Shown: one piece after another, positions 1-10,554 of the stretch
How positions within the stretch are numbered: position 1 is the stretch's first letter
Layout of the letters: each line of letters opens with the position of its first letter
Assembly: GCF_000384815.1 (NCBI RefSeq)
Contig: NZ_ARQF01000016.1
Location: 79,577 to 143,576, forward strand
Reading direction: 5' to 3'
DNA: 64,000 nucleotides
From: Halodesulfovibrio aestuarii DSM 17919 = ATCC 29578
GTDB lineage: Bacteria > Desulfobacterota > Desulfovibrionia > Desulfovibrionales > Desulfovibrionaceae
Program-made: the position numbers and the translations under genes
Notes under the pieces: generated by a model
What the model was told of the DNA's origin: nothing
The model's database searches: none
What the model saw: the letters and a program-made list of their open reading frames with translations, nothing else

Positions 1-2
1 GC

Positions 3-614
3 TGCGGCAAATCTGTAGTTCTTTCTGCTCTTGCAGAAAAAGGCATTGCCACATGGAGCGCGGATGCTGTCGTTCATAAATTATATGAAAACGGTGCAGA
101 CGGCTGGTATGTACTCCGCGGGCGCTTCGGCTCTGAGGTTTCTCCCGACGACGGCCCTGTGAACCGCAAAGCGCTTTTCGCCCGTATGCAGAAAAAAAAA
201 TCTAACCGGAACGAAGTGGAACAACTTGTTCATCCGCTCATTTTGCATGACCTTATGCTCTTCTGGCAGGAACATGCAGCCGACCCGTTTGCTGTGGCTG
301 AAATTCCACTGCTCCATGAATCACATTGGGATCGCGAAGTGGATATTGTTGCCGGAATCCGTTGCAGCGAAGACTCACGCCAGAACAGGCTGCAGGAAAT
401 TCGGGGCTGGAACGATGATCTCATTGCTACCATGGACTCGTGGCAATGGGCAGAAGATGATAAGATGAAAGCGTGTCATATTATTCTTGAGAACAATGGC
501 TCACTTGAAGAACTCAACAACGCAGTAGATAAATTCATTGAGGCGATTATGCGTGTCCGCGCTAAAAAATTACAACAGACTGTAGAAGCTATTACTACTC
601 TGTGGAGCGAATAG
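3..614 (+). CDS. coaE: Dephospho-CoA kinase (5'-truncated by the window)
   Basis: Catalyses the last step of coenzyme A synthesis, ATP-dependent phosphorylation of the 3'-hydroxyl of dephospho-CoA, in the cytoplasm. The reading frame is already open at base 3 and begins inside the P-loop (CGKSVV), followed by the ADAVVH segment typical of CoaE after the Walker A helix. Only the first few residues are lost to the window edge. The C-terminal part (VEQLVHPLI, then IPLLHES) fits the CoaE fold, and a weakly conserved helical tail ends at the stop at 612-614. A short hairpin (GAGGC/GCCTC) follows near 645-660 but lacks a T-run, so termination there is uncertain. Confidence 0.85.
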   Translation, partial: CGKSVVLSALAEKGIATWSADAVVHKLYENGADGWYVLRGRFGSEVSPDDGPVNRKALFARMQKKKSNRNEVEQLVHPLILHDLMLFWQEHAADPFAVAEIPLLHESHWDREVDIVAGIRCSEDSRQNRLQEIRGWNDDLIATMDSWQWAEDDKMKACHIILENNGSLEELNNAVDKFIEAIMRVRAKKLQQTVEAITTLWSE

Positions 615-696
615 CAGCCTTGTGACCATAAAAAAATGATGCAGGAGGCTTATAAAGCCTCTTGCATACAACAACATGTAGGCGTATTGCACCCCC

Positions 697-2025
697 ATGG
701 CTAAAAAGACGTTACTACCTTTTGTGCTTCCAGTAGCAGCCTTCGGTACAACAATTATTGTCGGGGCGATGCTGCTGTATGAGTTTTCATCTACAGGCAC
801 TATGAGTTGGATAGACGCACTCTTCACTGCAACTTCTGCCGTGTGCGTTACAGGACTTACGGTTATAGACCCTGCTTCATCGCTGACAGACGGAGGGCAG
901 ACAACGCTGCTTGCCCTTATTCAGCTTGGCGGACTTGGTATTATGACATACTCAAGTCTTGCCCTGTATCTGCTCAGGCGAAGGGTTACACTTACAGACA
1001 GGCTTGCTGTCGGGCAGGCTCTTCTGCACAACACATCGTTTGATCTCGGACGTTTTTTACTGCGTCTGGCTGCGATGACATTTACCATTGAAATAGTTGG
1101 AACTATTCTGCTTTATTTCTTCGGAGATGGCCGCTTCACTGTATTTTCTGCAATTTTCCATGCCATTTCAGCATTCTGTAATGCCGGATTCTCTCTCTTT
1201 CCAGACAACATGATGAGCATGACAACCAACGTAGGGGTCAACTTTACCATTATGATACTCATCATTCTTGGCGGGTTGGGCTTTTCTGTGCTGGATGAGC
1301 TACACTTATGGTTCCGACAGAAAAGGAAACACAAACTCTCGTTTATTACCAAAATTATTCTCTCAACATCTGCAATGCTGATAGTTGTCGGAACAATTGC
1401 ACTGTTTATTTCACGTATATCCTCCCCCAACGGAGAGAGTTTTACAACGAACCTGCTTACATCTCTTTTTCAGTCTGTGACGGCTCGTACTGCCGGATTT
1501 AACACAGTGAACATGGCCGAAATGACAAACCTGTATCTGCTGTTTATGATTTTTTTAATGCTTATCGGCGGCGCACCGGGGTCATGTGCGGGAGGGATTA
1601 AAGTTACAACGTTCCGGGCTCTTGGCGCATTCATGCTTGCTCAGGCACGAGGTCAGGAACAAGTCGTCATTGGCAACAAGTCTCTGGATTCAAAGACAAT
1701 CAACAAGGTTGTTACGCTTGTATTCATGGTCACTATTATTGTCTGCCTTGCCACTGTTGCACTAAACTTAACAGAGGGCGGAAACTTTTCTCACACGCAG
1801 CTGCGCGGACAATTTTTAGAAATATTTTTTGAAGTTGTTTCTGCATTTGGTACAGTTGGACTCAGCATGGGCTTAACCGCAAAACTTACCACTGCGGGTA
1901 AGTGTATTATCATCGCCCTTATGTTCGTAGGCCGTATCGGCCCTATCTGGCTGCTGACAACGCTACAACAGTTTCATTCAAAAGTTCGGTATAAAGTACC
2001 GGAAACAGACCTTCCTATCGGCTAG
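697..2025 (+). CDS. ktrB: KtrB/TrkH-type potassium uptake channel subunit
   Basis: Integral membrane K+ (Na+-coupled) translocating subunit of about 442 residues with roughly ten hydrophobic segments. The family selectivity-filter signatures are visible, for example SAVCVTGLTV near residue 50 and the later filter-like GFSLF, TARTAGFNT and GTVGLS segments. It is followed 12 bases later by ktrA, the usual two-gene Ktr arrangement in which a cytosolic RCK ring gates the channel. No convincing Shine-Dalgarno lies before the ATG, and an in-frame stop at 679 rules out a longer protein. The 442-residue length matches KtrB better than the longer TrkH. Confidence 0.93.
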   Translation: MAKKTLLPFVLPVAAFGTTIIVGAMLLYEFSSTGTMSWIDALFTATSAVCVTGLTVIDPASSLTDGGQTTLLALIQLGGLGIMTYSSLALYLLRRRVTLTDRLAVGQALLHNTSFDLGRFLLRLAAMTFTIEIVGTILLYFFGDGRFTVFSAIFHAISAFCNAGFSLFPDNMMSMTTNVGVNFTIMILIILGGLGFSVLDELHLWFRQKRKHKLSFITKIILSTSAMLIVVGTIALFISRISSPNGESFTTNLLTSLFQSVTARTAGFNTVNMAEMTNLYLLFMIFLMLIGGAPGSCAGGIKVTTFRALGAFMLAQARGQEQVVIGNKSLDSKTINKVVTLVFMVTIIVCLATVALNLTEGGNFSHTQLRGQFLEIFFEVVSAFGTVGLSMGLTAKLTTAGKCIIIALMFVGRIGPIWLLTTLQQFHSKVRYKVPETDLPIG

Positions 2026-2037
2026 GAGCATATAAAG

Positions 2038-2688
2038 ATGAAAAAAATGGAAGTAGGAATAATTGGGCTCGGTAAATTTGGCAGCGCACTTGCTGAATGT
2101 TTATCCGACCTCGGGCATACAGTTATCGGCGTGGATAGCTCCTCCAACGCCACTAAGAAGGCTGAAGAATTTCTTGATCAGACATATCAGGCAGATGCAA
2201 CCGACGATGTTGTCCTCAAGCAGATGCGCTTTATGGATTTAGACAAGGTCATTGTCAGTGTCGGTAAATCTATGGAAACCTCCATCCTTATCGTCTTGAA
2301 TCTGCAAGAAATGGGAGTCAAAAAGCTCGCCGTAAAAGCTATCAGTCACGAGCACGCTGTTGTTCTGAAGAGACTCGGTGTTGATACCGTAATTCAGCCG
2401 GAACGCGATGCAGCAAGCCAATTTGCACACCGTATAGCCAACCCGGGGATGCTTGACCTGCTCCCGCTGGGCGGCAACATCTTGCTGCAAGAGCTGGAAG
2501 TACACAAATGGGCAGGAAAAAGCCTTATCGATCTCGGACTGACCAGCTTCGGCGTTATGGTTGTAGCTTCCAAGAAAAAAGGGGACAAGGAGTACGAATT
2601 TGTTCCACCGGCGGACAGGATCCTGAAAGAAGGAGACATTCTTGTCGCCATCGGTAAAGAGTCTGACCTGCTTGAGCTTGAACCGTAG
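2038..2688 (+). CDS. ktrA: KtrA/TrkA potassium uptake regulator (RCK protein)
   Basis: Cytosolic nucleotide-binding regulator of the KtrB channel. The N-terminal RCK_N Rossmann domain shows the dinucleotide loop GLGKFG (about residues 10-15) and a following acidic residue in GVDSS. The C-terminal RCK_C domain covers roughly residues 140-216 (LQELEVHKWAG, then GDILVAIG). At 216 residues it is a single RCK unit, the KtrA size, rather than the duplicated TrkA. A strong ribosome-binding site (TAGGAG) precedes the ATG and overlaps the end of ktrB, so the two are co-transcribed. A strong terminator follows. Confidence 0.94.
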   Translation: MKKMEVGIIGLGKFGSALAECLSDLGHTVIGVDSSSNATKKAEEFLDQTYQADATDDVVLKQMRFMDLDKVIVSVGKSMETSILIVLNLQEMGVKKLAVKAISHEHAVVLKRLGVDTVIQPERDAASQFAHRIANPGMLDLLPLGGNILLQELEVHKWAGKSLIDLGLTSFGVMVVASKKKGDKEYEFVPPADRILKEGDILVAIGKESDLLELEP

Positions 2689-2763
2689 TCACTCTCTCCG
2701 GCATATTTTTTCCCGCTTATTAACGTTTACAGAACGACCTCGAGCAACAAAATCACTTTGCAT

Positions 2764-2806
2764 AAAAAAACGGGTGGAGTTTATAACTCCACCCGTTTTT
2801 TTATGA
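2764..2806. terminator. Bidirectional intrinsic terminator after ktrA
   Basis: A perfect GC-rich 11-bp stem (ACGGGTGGAGT/ACTCCACCCGT) with a 5-base loop, flanked by A7 and T7. It can serve both ktrBA on the plus strand and the HD-GYP regulator on the minus strand. Confidence 0.9.
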
Positions 2807-2951
2807 AAAATAGCAATTTTCACAGAACGATAAGGTATCCTCTACCTTCTTGAAAACAAAAAGCAAAGAGTTCCTCTCATCCATCCAGCTCTCGAATCAG
2901 CAGGTAACAATTTCAAGTCACTCAAAAAATATTCGAGACAGAATCCCTTTT

Positions 2952-4028
2952 TTACGCCCCAATCCCAAGAGCACTGTGCAAATGTTCTGAAACATTTGCG
3001 GTGGTTTCTGCGTATTTCTTTTTAATTTCAAGCACTGCTGGCAATTCGCTCAAAAAAACAGTCACTAAGTCAGGATCAAAATGTTTTCCAGCATCTTCAT
3101 GAATGAGCGCCACAGCATCTTCAACCGACCATGCACTTTTGTAGGGACGCTCAGAAGTAAGGGCATCAAAGACATCTGCTATAGCAACGACTCTACCCGA
3201 AAGCGGGATATCTTCACCGGCAAGGCCATACGGGTAACCGGTTCCATCCCATTTTTCATGATGCGTAAGCGCGATTTCCCGTGCTGTTGATAACAACAGG
3301 GACGGATGATTATCACCGATAATCTCAGCGCCATACTCCGGATGCTTACGCATTATCTGCCATTCTTCCTTCGTAAGCTTTCCGGGCTTATTAAGAATGG
3401 AGTCTGGAATCCCAATCTTCCCGACATCATGCATTGGTGCAGCCTGAAACACCAGTTGAACCCAATCATCACCGGTATCAACCTGCTGGGCAATAATACG
3501 GGCATAGTGGCTCATCCTGATGACATGCAAACCAGTTTCGTTATCTTTATATTCAGCAGCCTGCCCTAAGCACCGAATGAGTTCCAGATGTGTGTTCTGC
3601 AACTCCTTAGTTCTTTGTAAAACAAGCTCTTCCAAATGATGGGTCTGGTTTCGCAAAGCTAATTGGGTACCTACCCGGGCTTTTACGATTGCAGGCAAAA
3701 CAGGTTTACTTATGTAGTCTACAGCACCCAGTTCAAATCCCTGCGTTTCATTATCTGCTGAGTTTTTTGCCGTTATAAAAATAATAGGTATTTCTGCCGT
3801 TGCCGGATCTTCTTTTAAACGACGACAGACTTCATACCCATCCATGGACGGCATTACCACATCAAGTAAAATCATATCCGGTGAAGGATTATTACGAGCA
3901 ATTTGTAACGCTTTTTCTCCTGTGCGGGCAGCCTTAACTTTATACTGCGGTTGTAGGATAGTCCGCAATATCTCAATATTCTCCGGTGCGTCATCAACCA
4001 CCAGAACAGTCAGCTTATCTCGAGTCAC
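2952..4028 (-). CDS. Response regulator with HD-GYP c-di-GMP phosphodiesterase domain
   Basis: A 358-residue two-domain output protein. Residues 1-120 form a REC domain (VVDD at 10-13, phospho-acceptor D56 in LLDVVMP, conserved K108). Residues 145-330 form an HD-GYP domain with HD at H200-D201, HHEKWDGTGYP at 256-266 and the AIADVFDAL helix. HD-GYP enzymes hydrolyse cyclic-di-GMP to pGpG or GMP, and the metal ligands visible here are intact. It starts at GTG with a G-rich Shine-Dalgarno. It lies 147 bases downstream of the giant hybrid kinase on the same strand, so the kinase may phosphorylate it. That pairing is inferred from position only. Confidence 0.92.
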   Translation of the reverse strand: MTRDKLTVLVVDDAPENIEILRTILQPQYKVKAARTGEKALQIARNNPSPDMILLDVVMPSMDGYEVCRRLKEDPATAEIPIIFITAKNSADNETQGFELGAVDYISKPVLPAIVKARVGTQLALRNQTHHLEELVLQRTKELQNTHLELIRCLGQAAEYKDNETGLHVIRMSHYARIIAQQVDTGDDWVQLVFQAAPMHDVGKIGIPDSILNKPGKLTKEEWQIMRKHPEYGAEIIGDNHPSLLLSTAREIALTHHEKWDGTGYPYGLAGEDIPLSGRVVAIADVFDALTSERPYKSAWSVEDAVALIHEDAGKHFDPDLVTVFLSELPAVLEIKKKYAETTANVSEHLHSALGIGA

Positions 4029-4175
4029 AGAACAGCCCCCAAGCCTATATATGTTCTCAAAATACCTATTCCATAGCTAGTTCTCTATATGGAACACCTG
4101 ATTGATATATAAAATCGCGCTCATTTCAAGTAAAAACTAGTTTTACCTCTTCCTTCCGATTCTATAACGAAACTT

Positions 4176-7100
4176 TTATGCGGAAAGTCTCTCTACTCCC
4201 GCTTCAAGTTCTTCCAATAACGCTAATGCATTTTCAAAATCATAGTCACGCACCATACCGGCCATATTACGGACAAGCTCCTGTAAATCAGGGTCGCCTC
4301 CCATATGATGCTGAATATCTTCAATCAAATCCACAGCCTCTGTATCATCATCATCCAACAAGTTACGTAATTGTACCAATTCCCTCTCTATTACCTCTTT
4401 CGAGAGCTGAACATCAGAAACAATAGGAGTAAGTACAAGTTTATTGCGGATATCATTTACGGTTGCAGCCAAAGTAGCATCAAGAGAATTAACTAATTGG
4501 CGCTGCATGGCAGGGGCATTATCCGCCATAATGTTTGCTTCCAGTTCTGTAGCAAGCTTCTGAATCCTCGTTGCACCAATATTACCCGCAACACCTCTAA
4601 GAGTATGTGCCTGCCTGCTTGCCGCTTCAATATCGCCTCGCTGCAATGCTTCGCTTATAACAGCGATGTCATCTGCCTGTATTTCAGCAAAACGTACTAA
4701 CAACCGCCGCAACAAATCTTTGTTTTGCTGGCAAATGGACAAGCCTTTTTCAACATCCACACCGATAATATCCGGTAACTCATCACCCGAGTCGGAATCC
4801 TCTACACTCACCTGTACAGCCAGTTTAGGCGTAATCCAGCGTGCCATTTTTGAAAACATGTCAAGAAGTTCCAGCGGCTTGGAAATATGGTCATTCATGC
4901 CGACTGCAAGTACTTTTCTTCTATCTCCAACCATCGCATTTGCTGTCATCGCAATAACTGGCAATGCAGCAAAACGAGGATCTTCCCGCAGCCTACGGGT
5001 TGCTTCATATCCGTCCATCACCGGCATCTGACAGTCCATCAAAACACCGTCGAATGATTTTTCTTCCAGAATATCCAAGGCTTCCTGTCCATTTGTAGCA
5101 ACAGTAACCGCCATTCCGTTAGACTCAAGCAGTTCAACAGCAAGTTCCTGGTTCACCTCATTATCTTCAACTAACAAGATAACCGCACCGGCTAGGTGCT
5201 GTACGGCTGCATTAATAGCACGTTTACGCCCTGTATTACGCTTTTCGGTCACATTCGGCACGCCTTTAATGGAAGCAATCGCCTGCAGCAATGGATTCTT
5301 AGTTAATGGCTTAGTTACACAGGCATCAATAATACCCTGCTCCGCTGCATCCGTTGCGGCTTCACGACCAAAAGCTGTTACCATGATCAAATCCGGACAA
5401 TGGTCTGGCCCATACTGTTCTTTGATCAACGTCGCTGTAGTGATGCCATCCATATCCGGCATACGCCAGTCAAGGAAGATCATTTCATACTCTTCTGCCT
5501 TTACAGACTGTTTGACCATTTCGACAGCGTCCATGCCGCATTCTACTGCATCAGCTATATATCCGAGTTCAGTTAACAGCGAACAAAGAATCTCACGCGA
5601 TGTTTTACTGTCGTCGACCACAAGCACGCGAGCACCGTCAGACAATGTAATCGGTATTGGCTCTTCCAGTTCATTGACTTTCAAACGCACGTTAAAGGAG
5701 AAGGTTGCCCCTTTCCCGTATTCGCTTTCAACCCAGATCTCTCCCCCCATTAACTGGGCAAGTCTGCGGGAAATAACAAGCCCAAGGCCTGTTCCGCCAT
5801 ATCTTCTGGTCGTCGAGGTATCTGCCTGAGAAAAAGATTTAAACAGCTTAAAAATCTGTTCGCTATTCATACCAATACCGGTGTCCTGAACAGAGAATAA
5901 CAGTGTTATCTCACTAGCATTTAAATCTTCTATCTCAATTGTAACGACAACCTCACCTTCTTCTGTAAACTTAACCGCATTGTTACCGAGGTTGATCAAG
6001 ATTTGTCTCAGGCGCATCGGGTCACCGATCAGCTTTCCCGGAACCTCAGGACAAACTTTAAAAAGCAATTCAAGTCCCTTTTCCTCAGCCTTCAGTCCCA
6101 CAACCCCAGCGACATCCTGCATTACATCTTCAAGATAGAAAGGCACCTCTTCTATCTCCATTTTGCCAGCCTCAATCTTAGAAAAATCAAGAATGTCGTT
6201 AATGATGCCGAGCAATGAATACGCAGCCCTGTGTACTTTTTCGATGAAGTTGCGCTGACGTCTGGTCAACTCTGACTGTAATGCAAGGTGGGACATGCCA
6301 AGAATTGCGTTCATCGGAGTGCGGATTTCGTGGCTCATATTCGCCAAAAATTCGCTTTTTGCGTTAGACGCCTCTTCCGCTGTAATTTTTGCAGATTCGA
6401 GTTCCTGTTCCATCCGCTTACGCTGTGTAATATCTGTAAATACAATTACACAGCCTTGAATTTCCTCTTCATTGATAATGGAGCGACACGAAAATTCCAC
6501 AGGAAAGGTATGGCCTGACTTTGTTTGAAAAAATTCATTTTGATCAGTGGTCATCTGCCCGAAATATAAGGCGTTATAGATAGAGGCCTGAAGGAGACAA
6601 CAGGTCTTACATTCATCAGCACAAAACCAAATATTCTCAAGAATCTTTTTGCCGACAATGTCATCATCAGTATAGCCAAGCAACGACAAGGCAGCATCAT
6701 TCGCAAAAACAACCTCTCCTTGCCTGTTGAACCCCAGAAGCCCCTGACCGACAGATGTCAAAATCAAACGCCATTGCTTTTCAAGCTCCTGCAGATCCTG
6801 TGTCCGGTCAAGAACCTTACCCTCTAACTCTTCTTTGGACTGCAACAGGCTTATATTAGCTTTTCTGCCAAGGTGTAGGGTGAACAAAATGGACGGAATA
6901 GTAAACGAAAGCATAAGGAGCATGATGACAACCACACTATACTTTAACCGCGTATACTGTTCTAACAAGTCTCCTGCACGAACTTCAGCAACCAGTCCGA
7001 TATTCAGCCCGGGGATCCAGCGAGCCAGTCCGTACACTTTTTCATTGCGAGCATTGCGATATCTGACAATACGCATTCCGGACTGTTTGGATACGTCATC

Positions 7101-9176
7101 CATTTTTTCAACAGCAAAAGGAACATCACCCCCTACAAACGCGCTCAAATAATTCTTCGAAAGATCTTCATCCACGGATGCCCCTGGAGTGCTCCGCGTA
7201 TATAAAACTTGCCCCTTCCGGTTAACGGCAAAAATTTCACTCTGCTGTTTTGCAATATCCTCTTTTATTGATGAAAAGTAGAAACTATCATCAGCATCAA
7301 TCTGAGCTGCAATAACCGCTATAGGCTTTCGTTTAGAATTTATAACAGGCATAAGCAGAAACGTCCTACGTTCGTTTAGCCCTGTTTCGGGGTCTGCATA
7401 ATGGCAGGGAGGAACAAACACGGTCTGTCCTGCAAGAGCTTTCTGAAATAACTCAAAGTGTCGTTTTACCATACTCGAGTACTGGTCCTTTTCATCTCCG
7501 ACGAGCAGCTCCCCCGTTACAGACAGTAACGCTCTGGAATTCTCTCCCGAAAGGACTCCATATTCTTTCCAGTAATCTTCTAACGAATGCAACGCACGCG
7601 TATACTCTAAAGAATCTCTGTTGTCCGAAAGAGATGTCACATGATCAACAAGTGCAAAAAACAAGGGTCTACCTATCATGTACTGAAGAATATGCGAATG
7701 CACGTCAATCAGACGCAGCAACCGGGACTCGGTAACCTCAAGTCTTTCTTCTAAAAAATGCTCTTCTTTCTGAAGAATATCTTTCTTGCTCTCTGACAAA
7801 ATGAACCATGACGTTCCGAAACAGAACAATACAAACAGTGCAATGGCAATCCACAGTGCCCGTGCAAAATTAAACGAACCGAGGACAAGCCCTTCAGTAT
7901 GTTTTGTATGTTTGTTCAATTCGCGGCCAATAAAAAACAATGAACACAAAAAAACAAGAAACAACACAAACAACAACGCTATGCTTCTTTCGAAAGAATT
8001 TTTTACAGGCTGGTGTTGCATCACTGCATTGGGTGAAAGGACGTAATTCTGTACTATTTCATTTTTTTCAGCCGCGGTTAGTGAAGAAAGCATTTTTTCT
8101 GTAATAGAATACAGATACGGTTCACTTTTGCTTGTCATAAACTGCAAAGGCTGAGGTGTGAACTCTTCTTGAGGGATAGCCCTTATACCGGTTAACGAAT
8201 TTTCTTTTTGCGCATACAGAACCGCCATATGGGCATCCAACAACGCATCAACGTCATTATTTAATACTGCGGCAATGGCGTCGACCAAACTGGGCATCAA
8301 AACCATATTAATACCGGGGAAGCGTCTTGGGAGTAACTCTTCCATAAGATACCCTTCCACTACAGCAACTCGTTTCCCGCGCAGGTCACTCATGTTCCTT
8401 ATGGAATAGTCGTCCTGCCTGACAAACAAAAAATCTCGAACAGTCATAAAAGGCGTTGTAAAATCCCCATAACGTTCGAGAGATGAATGATAGTACATGT
8501 CAGGAATAAGATCGATTTCACCCCGTTTAAACTTATCCAGAAGCTCAGAAAAAGTTCCTCCGATAAATTTGAAACGTATAGGAAACTGCTTGAACATTTT
8601 CGCCATGAGATCAACAGCAATACCTCTGGGCTCACCATTAGAAGCAAAGAAGTTAAAAGGCGGCCACTGTTCTATACCAACACGTATTACTGGATTTTGT
8701 TTTACCCATTGTTTTTCTTCATCTGTCAGCAGTACCCCTCTGTCGCTGGCAGGCCCAGCGGGAAGAGCTTGATAATAGAGCTCCAGCCTACCAATTGTGC
8801 TGTCGTTATAGACAATTGATGCCGTATACTTAGGATATTGCTCTGCAGATACTGGAATTTTTTTATTAAAAACAGGCTCTTGGCGAAAACTGAAGTAGGT
8901 AAAAAAAGGCTCATTGGTAACGGTATCTACAACCCGTAAAGCCTTAATCTGCGGTGTTCTTTTAATTATGACAGAAAGCATTCCCTCTAGTTGTCTGTCA
9001 TCAAGATTATACAAAAAGACTGCGCTTATCTGCGATAACTCTGTCGCAAGATCTGAACCATTTTGAGCAGCTCTAACGATAACATCGTCTGAATGTGCTT
9101 CGGCAACAGAGACAGGCGCAACAAGCATAATAAGCACAACTGCCCACATAAAAAGACTTTCAAAATATTTTTTCAA
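4176..9176 (-). CDS. Giant hybrid sensor histidine kinase (SBP, Cache-like, PAS, HK, two REC, HPt)
   Basis: A 1666-residue inner-membrane phosphorelay kinase of the BvgS/EvgS-like type. It has a signal peptide (1-27), a short periplasmic domain (about 35-140), a solute-binding SBP_bac_3 domain (about 150-385), transmembrane segments near 398-417 and 440-460, a long second periplasmic region (about 465-745) resembling a Cache sensor, and a third membrane segment near 746-768. These are followed by PAS (about 800-920), HisKA with HEIRTP (H949), an ATPase domain (N-box near 1062, DTGIG 1098, GGTGLGL 1127), REC1 (D1236), REC2 (D1381) and HPt (H1524). All phosphorelay residues are present. It starts at TTG behind a GGGGGA element. 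Ligand unknown. Confidence 0.9.
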   Translation of the reverse strand: MKKYFESLFMWAVVLIMLVAPVSVAEAHSDDVIVRAAQNGSDLATELSQISAVFLYNLDDRQLEGMLSVIIKRTPQIKALRVVDTVTNEPFFTYFSFRQEPVFNKKIPVSAEQYPKYTASIVYNDSTIGRLELYYQALPAGPASDRGVLLTDEEKQWVKQNPVIRVGIEQWPPFNFFASNGEPRGIAVDLMAKMFKQFPIRFKFIGGTFSELLDKFKRGEIDLIPDMYYHSSLERYGDFTTPFMTVRDFLFVRQDDYSIRNMSDLRGKRVAVVEGYLMEELLPRRFPGINMVLMPSLVDAIAAVLNNDVDALLDAHMAVLYAQKENSLTGIRAIPQEEFTPQPLQFMTSKSEPYLYSITEKMLSSLTAAEKNEIVQNYVLSPNAVMQHQPVKNSFERSIALLFVLFLVFLCSLFFIGRELNKHTKHTEGLVLGSFNFARALWIAIALFVLFCFGTSWFILSESKKDILQKEEHFLEERLEVTESRLLRLIDVHSHILQYMIGRPLFFALVDHVTSLSDNRDSLEYTRALHSLEDYWKEYGVLSGENSRALLSVTGELLVGDEKDQYSSMVKRHFELFQKALAGQTVFVPPCHYADPETGLNERRTFLLMPVINSKRKPIAVIAAQIDADDSFYFSSIKEDIAKQQSEIFAVNRKGQVLYTRSTPGASVDEDLSKNYLSAFVGGDVPFAVEKMDDVSKQSGMRIVRYRNARNEKVYGLARWIPGLNIGLVAEVRAGDLLEQYTRLKYSVVVIMLLMLSFTIPSILFTLHLGRKANISLLQSKEELEGKVLDRTQDLQELEKQWRLILTSVGQGLLGFNRQGEVVFANDAALSLLGYTDDDIVGKKILENIWFCADECKTCCLLQASIYNALYFGQMTTDQNEFFQTKSGHTFPVEFSCRSIINEEEIQGCVIVFTDITQRKRMEQELESAKITAEEASNAKSEFLANMSHEIRTPMNAILGMSHLALQSELTRRQRNFIEKVHRAAYSLLGIINDILDFSKIEAGKMEIEEVPFYLEDVMQDVAGVVGLKAEEKGLELLFKVCPEVPGKLIGDPMRLRQILINLGNNAVKFTEEGEVVVTIEIEDLNASEITLLFSVQDTGIGMNSEQIFKLFKSFSQADTSTTRRYGGTGLGLVISRRLAQLMGGEIWVESEYGKGATFSFNVRLKVNELEEPIPITLSDGARVLVVDDSKTSREILCSLLTELGYIADAVECGMDAVEMVKQSVKAEEYEMIFLDWRMPDMDGITTATLIKEQYGPDHCPDLIMVTAFGREAATDAAEQGIIDACVTKPLTKNPLLQAIASIKGVPNVTEKRNTGRKRAINAAVQHLAGAVILLVEDNEVNQELAVELLESNGMAVTVATNGQEALDILEEKSFDGVLMDCQMPVMDGYEATRRLREDPRFAALPVIAMTANAMVGDRRKVLAVGMNDHISKPLELLDMFSKMARWITPKLAVQVSVEDSDSGDELPDIIGVDVEKGLSICQQNKDLLRRLLVRFAEIQADDIAVISEALQRGDIEAASRQAHTLRGVAGNIGATRIQKLATELEANIMADNAPAMQRQLVNSLDATLAATVNDIRNKLVLTPIVSDVQLSKEVIERELVQLRNLLDDDDTEAVDLIEDIQHHMGGDPDLQELVRNMAGMVRDYDFENALALLEELEAGVERLSA

Positions 9177-9355
9177 AACTCTCTATCCCCCGCAGGTCTT
9201 GTCTCTGGAACATTATATGATACAAGGTTGTTGCCTTCTGAAACAACGTTAATGCAGCACATTAAAAATATCTTTAGGTCAAAATAAAAAAGCACAAGCA
9301 TGAAAAATTAACACACTATCCATAACAATTTTTCTGCTACTTATTACGCAAGAAT

Positions 9356-10078
9356 CTACTTATAGCACTCAAGGATAGCAGCAAGCCGACCACTGTCTTT
9401 CATTCTCTGCAGTGCAGCGTTAAATCTTGGGAGTAAAAATTCATACTGCTTATTCAACCGAATAAGCTTTAAATGAGATGAAACTGCCTGCCCTGCAACA
9501 ATGTTATATGAATGGCCAAGCATGAGATAACGAAAAATATCATCCGGCATCATAGAATAATGGCAGCGTTTTTTATCTATCATTTGTAAAAGTTGTTCCT
9601 CAGAAAGAAAGTTCTGCCGCTCTTCAAATATATCTGGATAATGAAAACCGAGTATTCCGCAAAACTTGCTCCCAATGGGAATATTTTCCTCTCCATAAAA
9701 ACGTCCCAGTGCAGCATTAGAGACATAGACGTCCTTGGTCTCCATAAATGAGTCCGTGTATACTGAATTCGTTACTTCAGCCGTCCGTTGCCGCCACTGA
9801 GGGCTAATCCCCATTTCCACGTCAATCTTACCAACAATCATGTACAGTCTAAGACGCGCTTTGGGCAGAGCCTTATACGAAAAGAAAATTCCTGTTTCTT
9901 TCGTAATCTCATCTAAGACATCAATAAAAATGCCTTTGTAACCACCAGTGTTATCCTTCCAAAAATATGGTGGCCTATCAGCATTCATCAAGCCTACAAC
10001 AAGCGAGCACGCATGTGATTCAACTGCAAACGTACAGGCATACAGTGCCACCATAAGACACAGCAATAAACGTTTCAT
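9356..10078 (-). CDS. Periplasmic amino-acid-type solute-binding protein (SBP_bac_3), orphan
   Basis: A 240-residue protein with a clear signal peptide (hydrophobic core to about residue 23, SHAC) and the opening typical of SBP_bac_3 proteins (NADRPPYFW, then GIFIDVLDEI). No permease or ATPase genes lie nearby, so it is probably not part of a classical uptake system. Its position just upstream of, and co-oriented with, a kinase that carries the same fold in its periplasmic domain suggests a sensory or ligand-delivery role, which is inference. The ligand cannot be read from the sequence. Confidence 0.8.
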   Translation of the reverse strand: MKRLLLCLMVALYACTFAVESHACSLVVGLMNADRPPYFWKDNTGGYKGIFIDVLDEITKETGIFFSYKALPKARLRLYMIVGKIDVEMGISPQWRQRTAEVTNSVYTDSFMETKDVYVSNAALGRFYGEENIPIGSKFCGILGFHYPDIFEERQNFLSEEQLLQMIDKKRCHYSMMPDDIFRYLMLGHSYNIVAGQAVSSHLKLIRLNKQYEFLLPRFNAALQRMKDSGRLAAILECYK

Positions 10079-10554
10079 TGTGCCCTCTTACTCGTCACGT
10101 TAGTAACAAAAGCTACAACAACTCTACAAACACAAGAGGAATATCGATCCATTATGCAACTCTTACCTCTCAATATTTATGTGGCAATTTTCATAGACAC
10201 ACTCACACTAAGAAAGACTATAAATCTCTCTCTGGCAAGAGAAAGATGTAAGCACTCACTTTTTAAAGTGCGTATACACGAAAACCGACATGTAAAGACT
10301 TTTACAAATGCAATAAGCTTATAGAAACACTTGCCGTCCCATTTTTTTTTACTTTACATAATGGTGTACATAAATTCACCAGATTATCAAAGAGCTAATC
10401 CCAAATAACTGTACAAATTATTTCCAACACATCACTACATCTTATCGACCGCATTACGGTTACACTTTACTTTTAGCCAGACCAAACATCTAATACAGAC
10501 TGAGTCTGTTCCAATTTTACTGGGCATCACAGTAAGATTAGCTTATAGTTAACT
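10079..10554. other. 476-base intergenic region before the rhomboid gene
   Basis: An AT-rich divergent region between the solute-binding protein (minus) and the rhomboid gene (plus). It should hold two promoters, but no confident -35/-10 pair was found. A 6-bp inverted repeat lies at its right end (separate entry). No coding potential or RNA gene was seen. Confidence 0.5.
10517..10535. promoter_or_regulatory. Operator-like inverted repeat upstream of the rhomboid gene
   Basis: TTACTG and CAGTAA form a perfect 6-bp inverted repeat separated by 7 bases, ending 19 bases before the ATG at 10555. It could be a repressor site or a small mRNA hairpin. The repeat is seen directly; the role is inferred. 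Confidence 0.3.
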
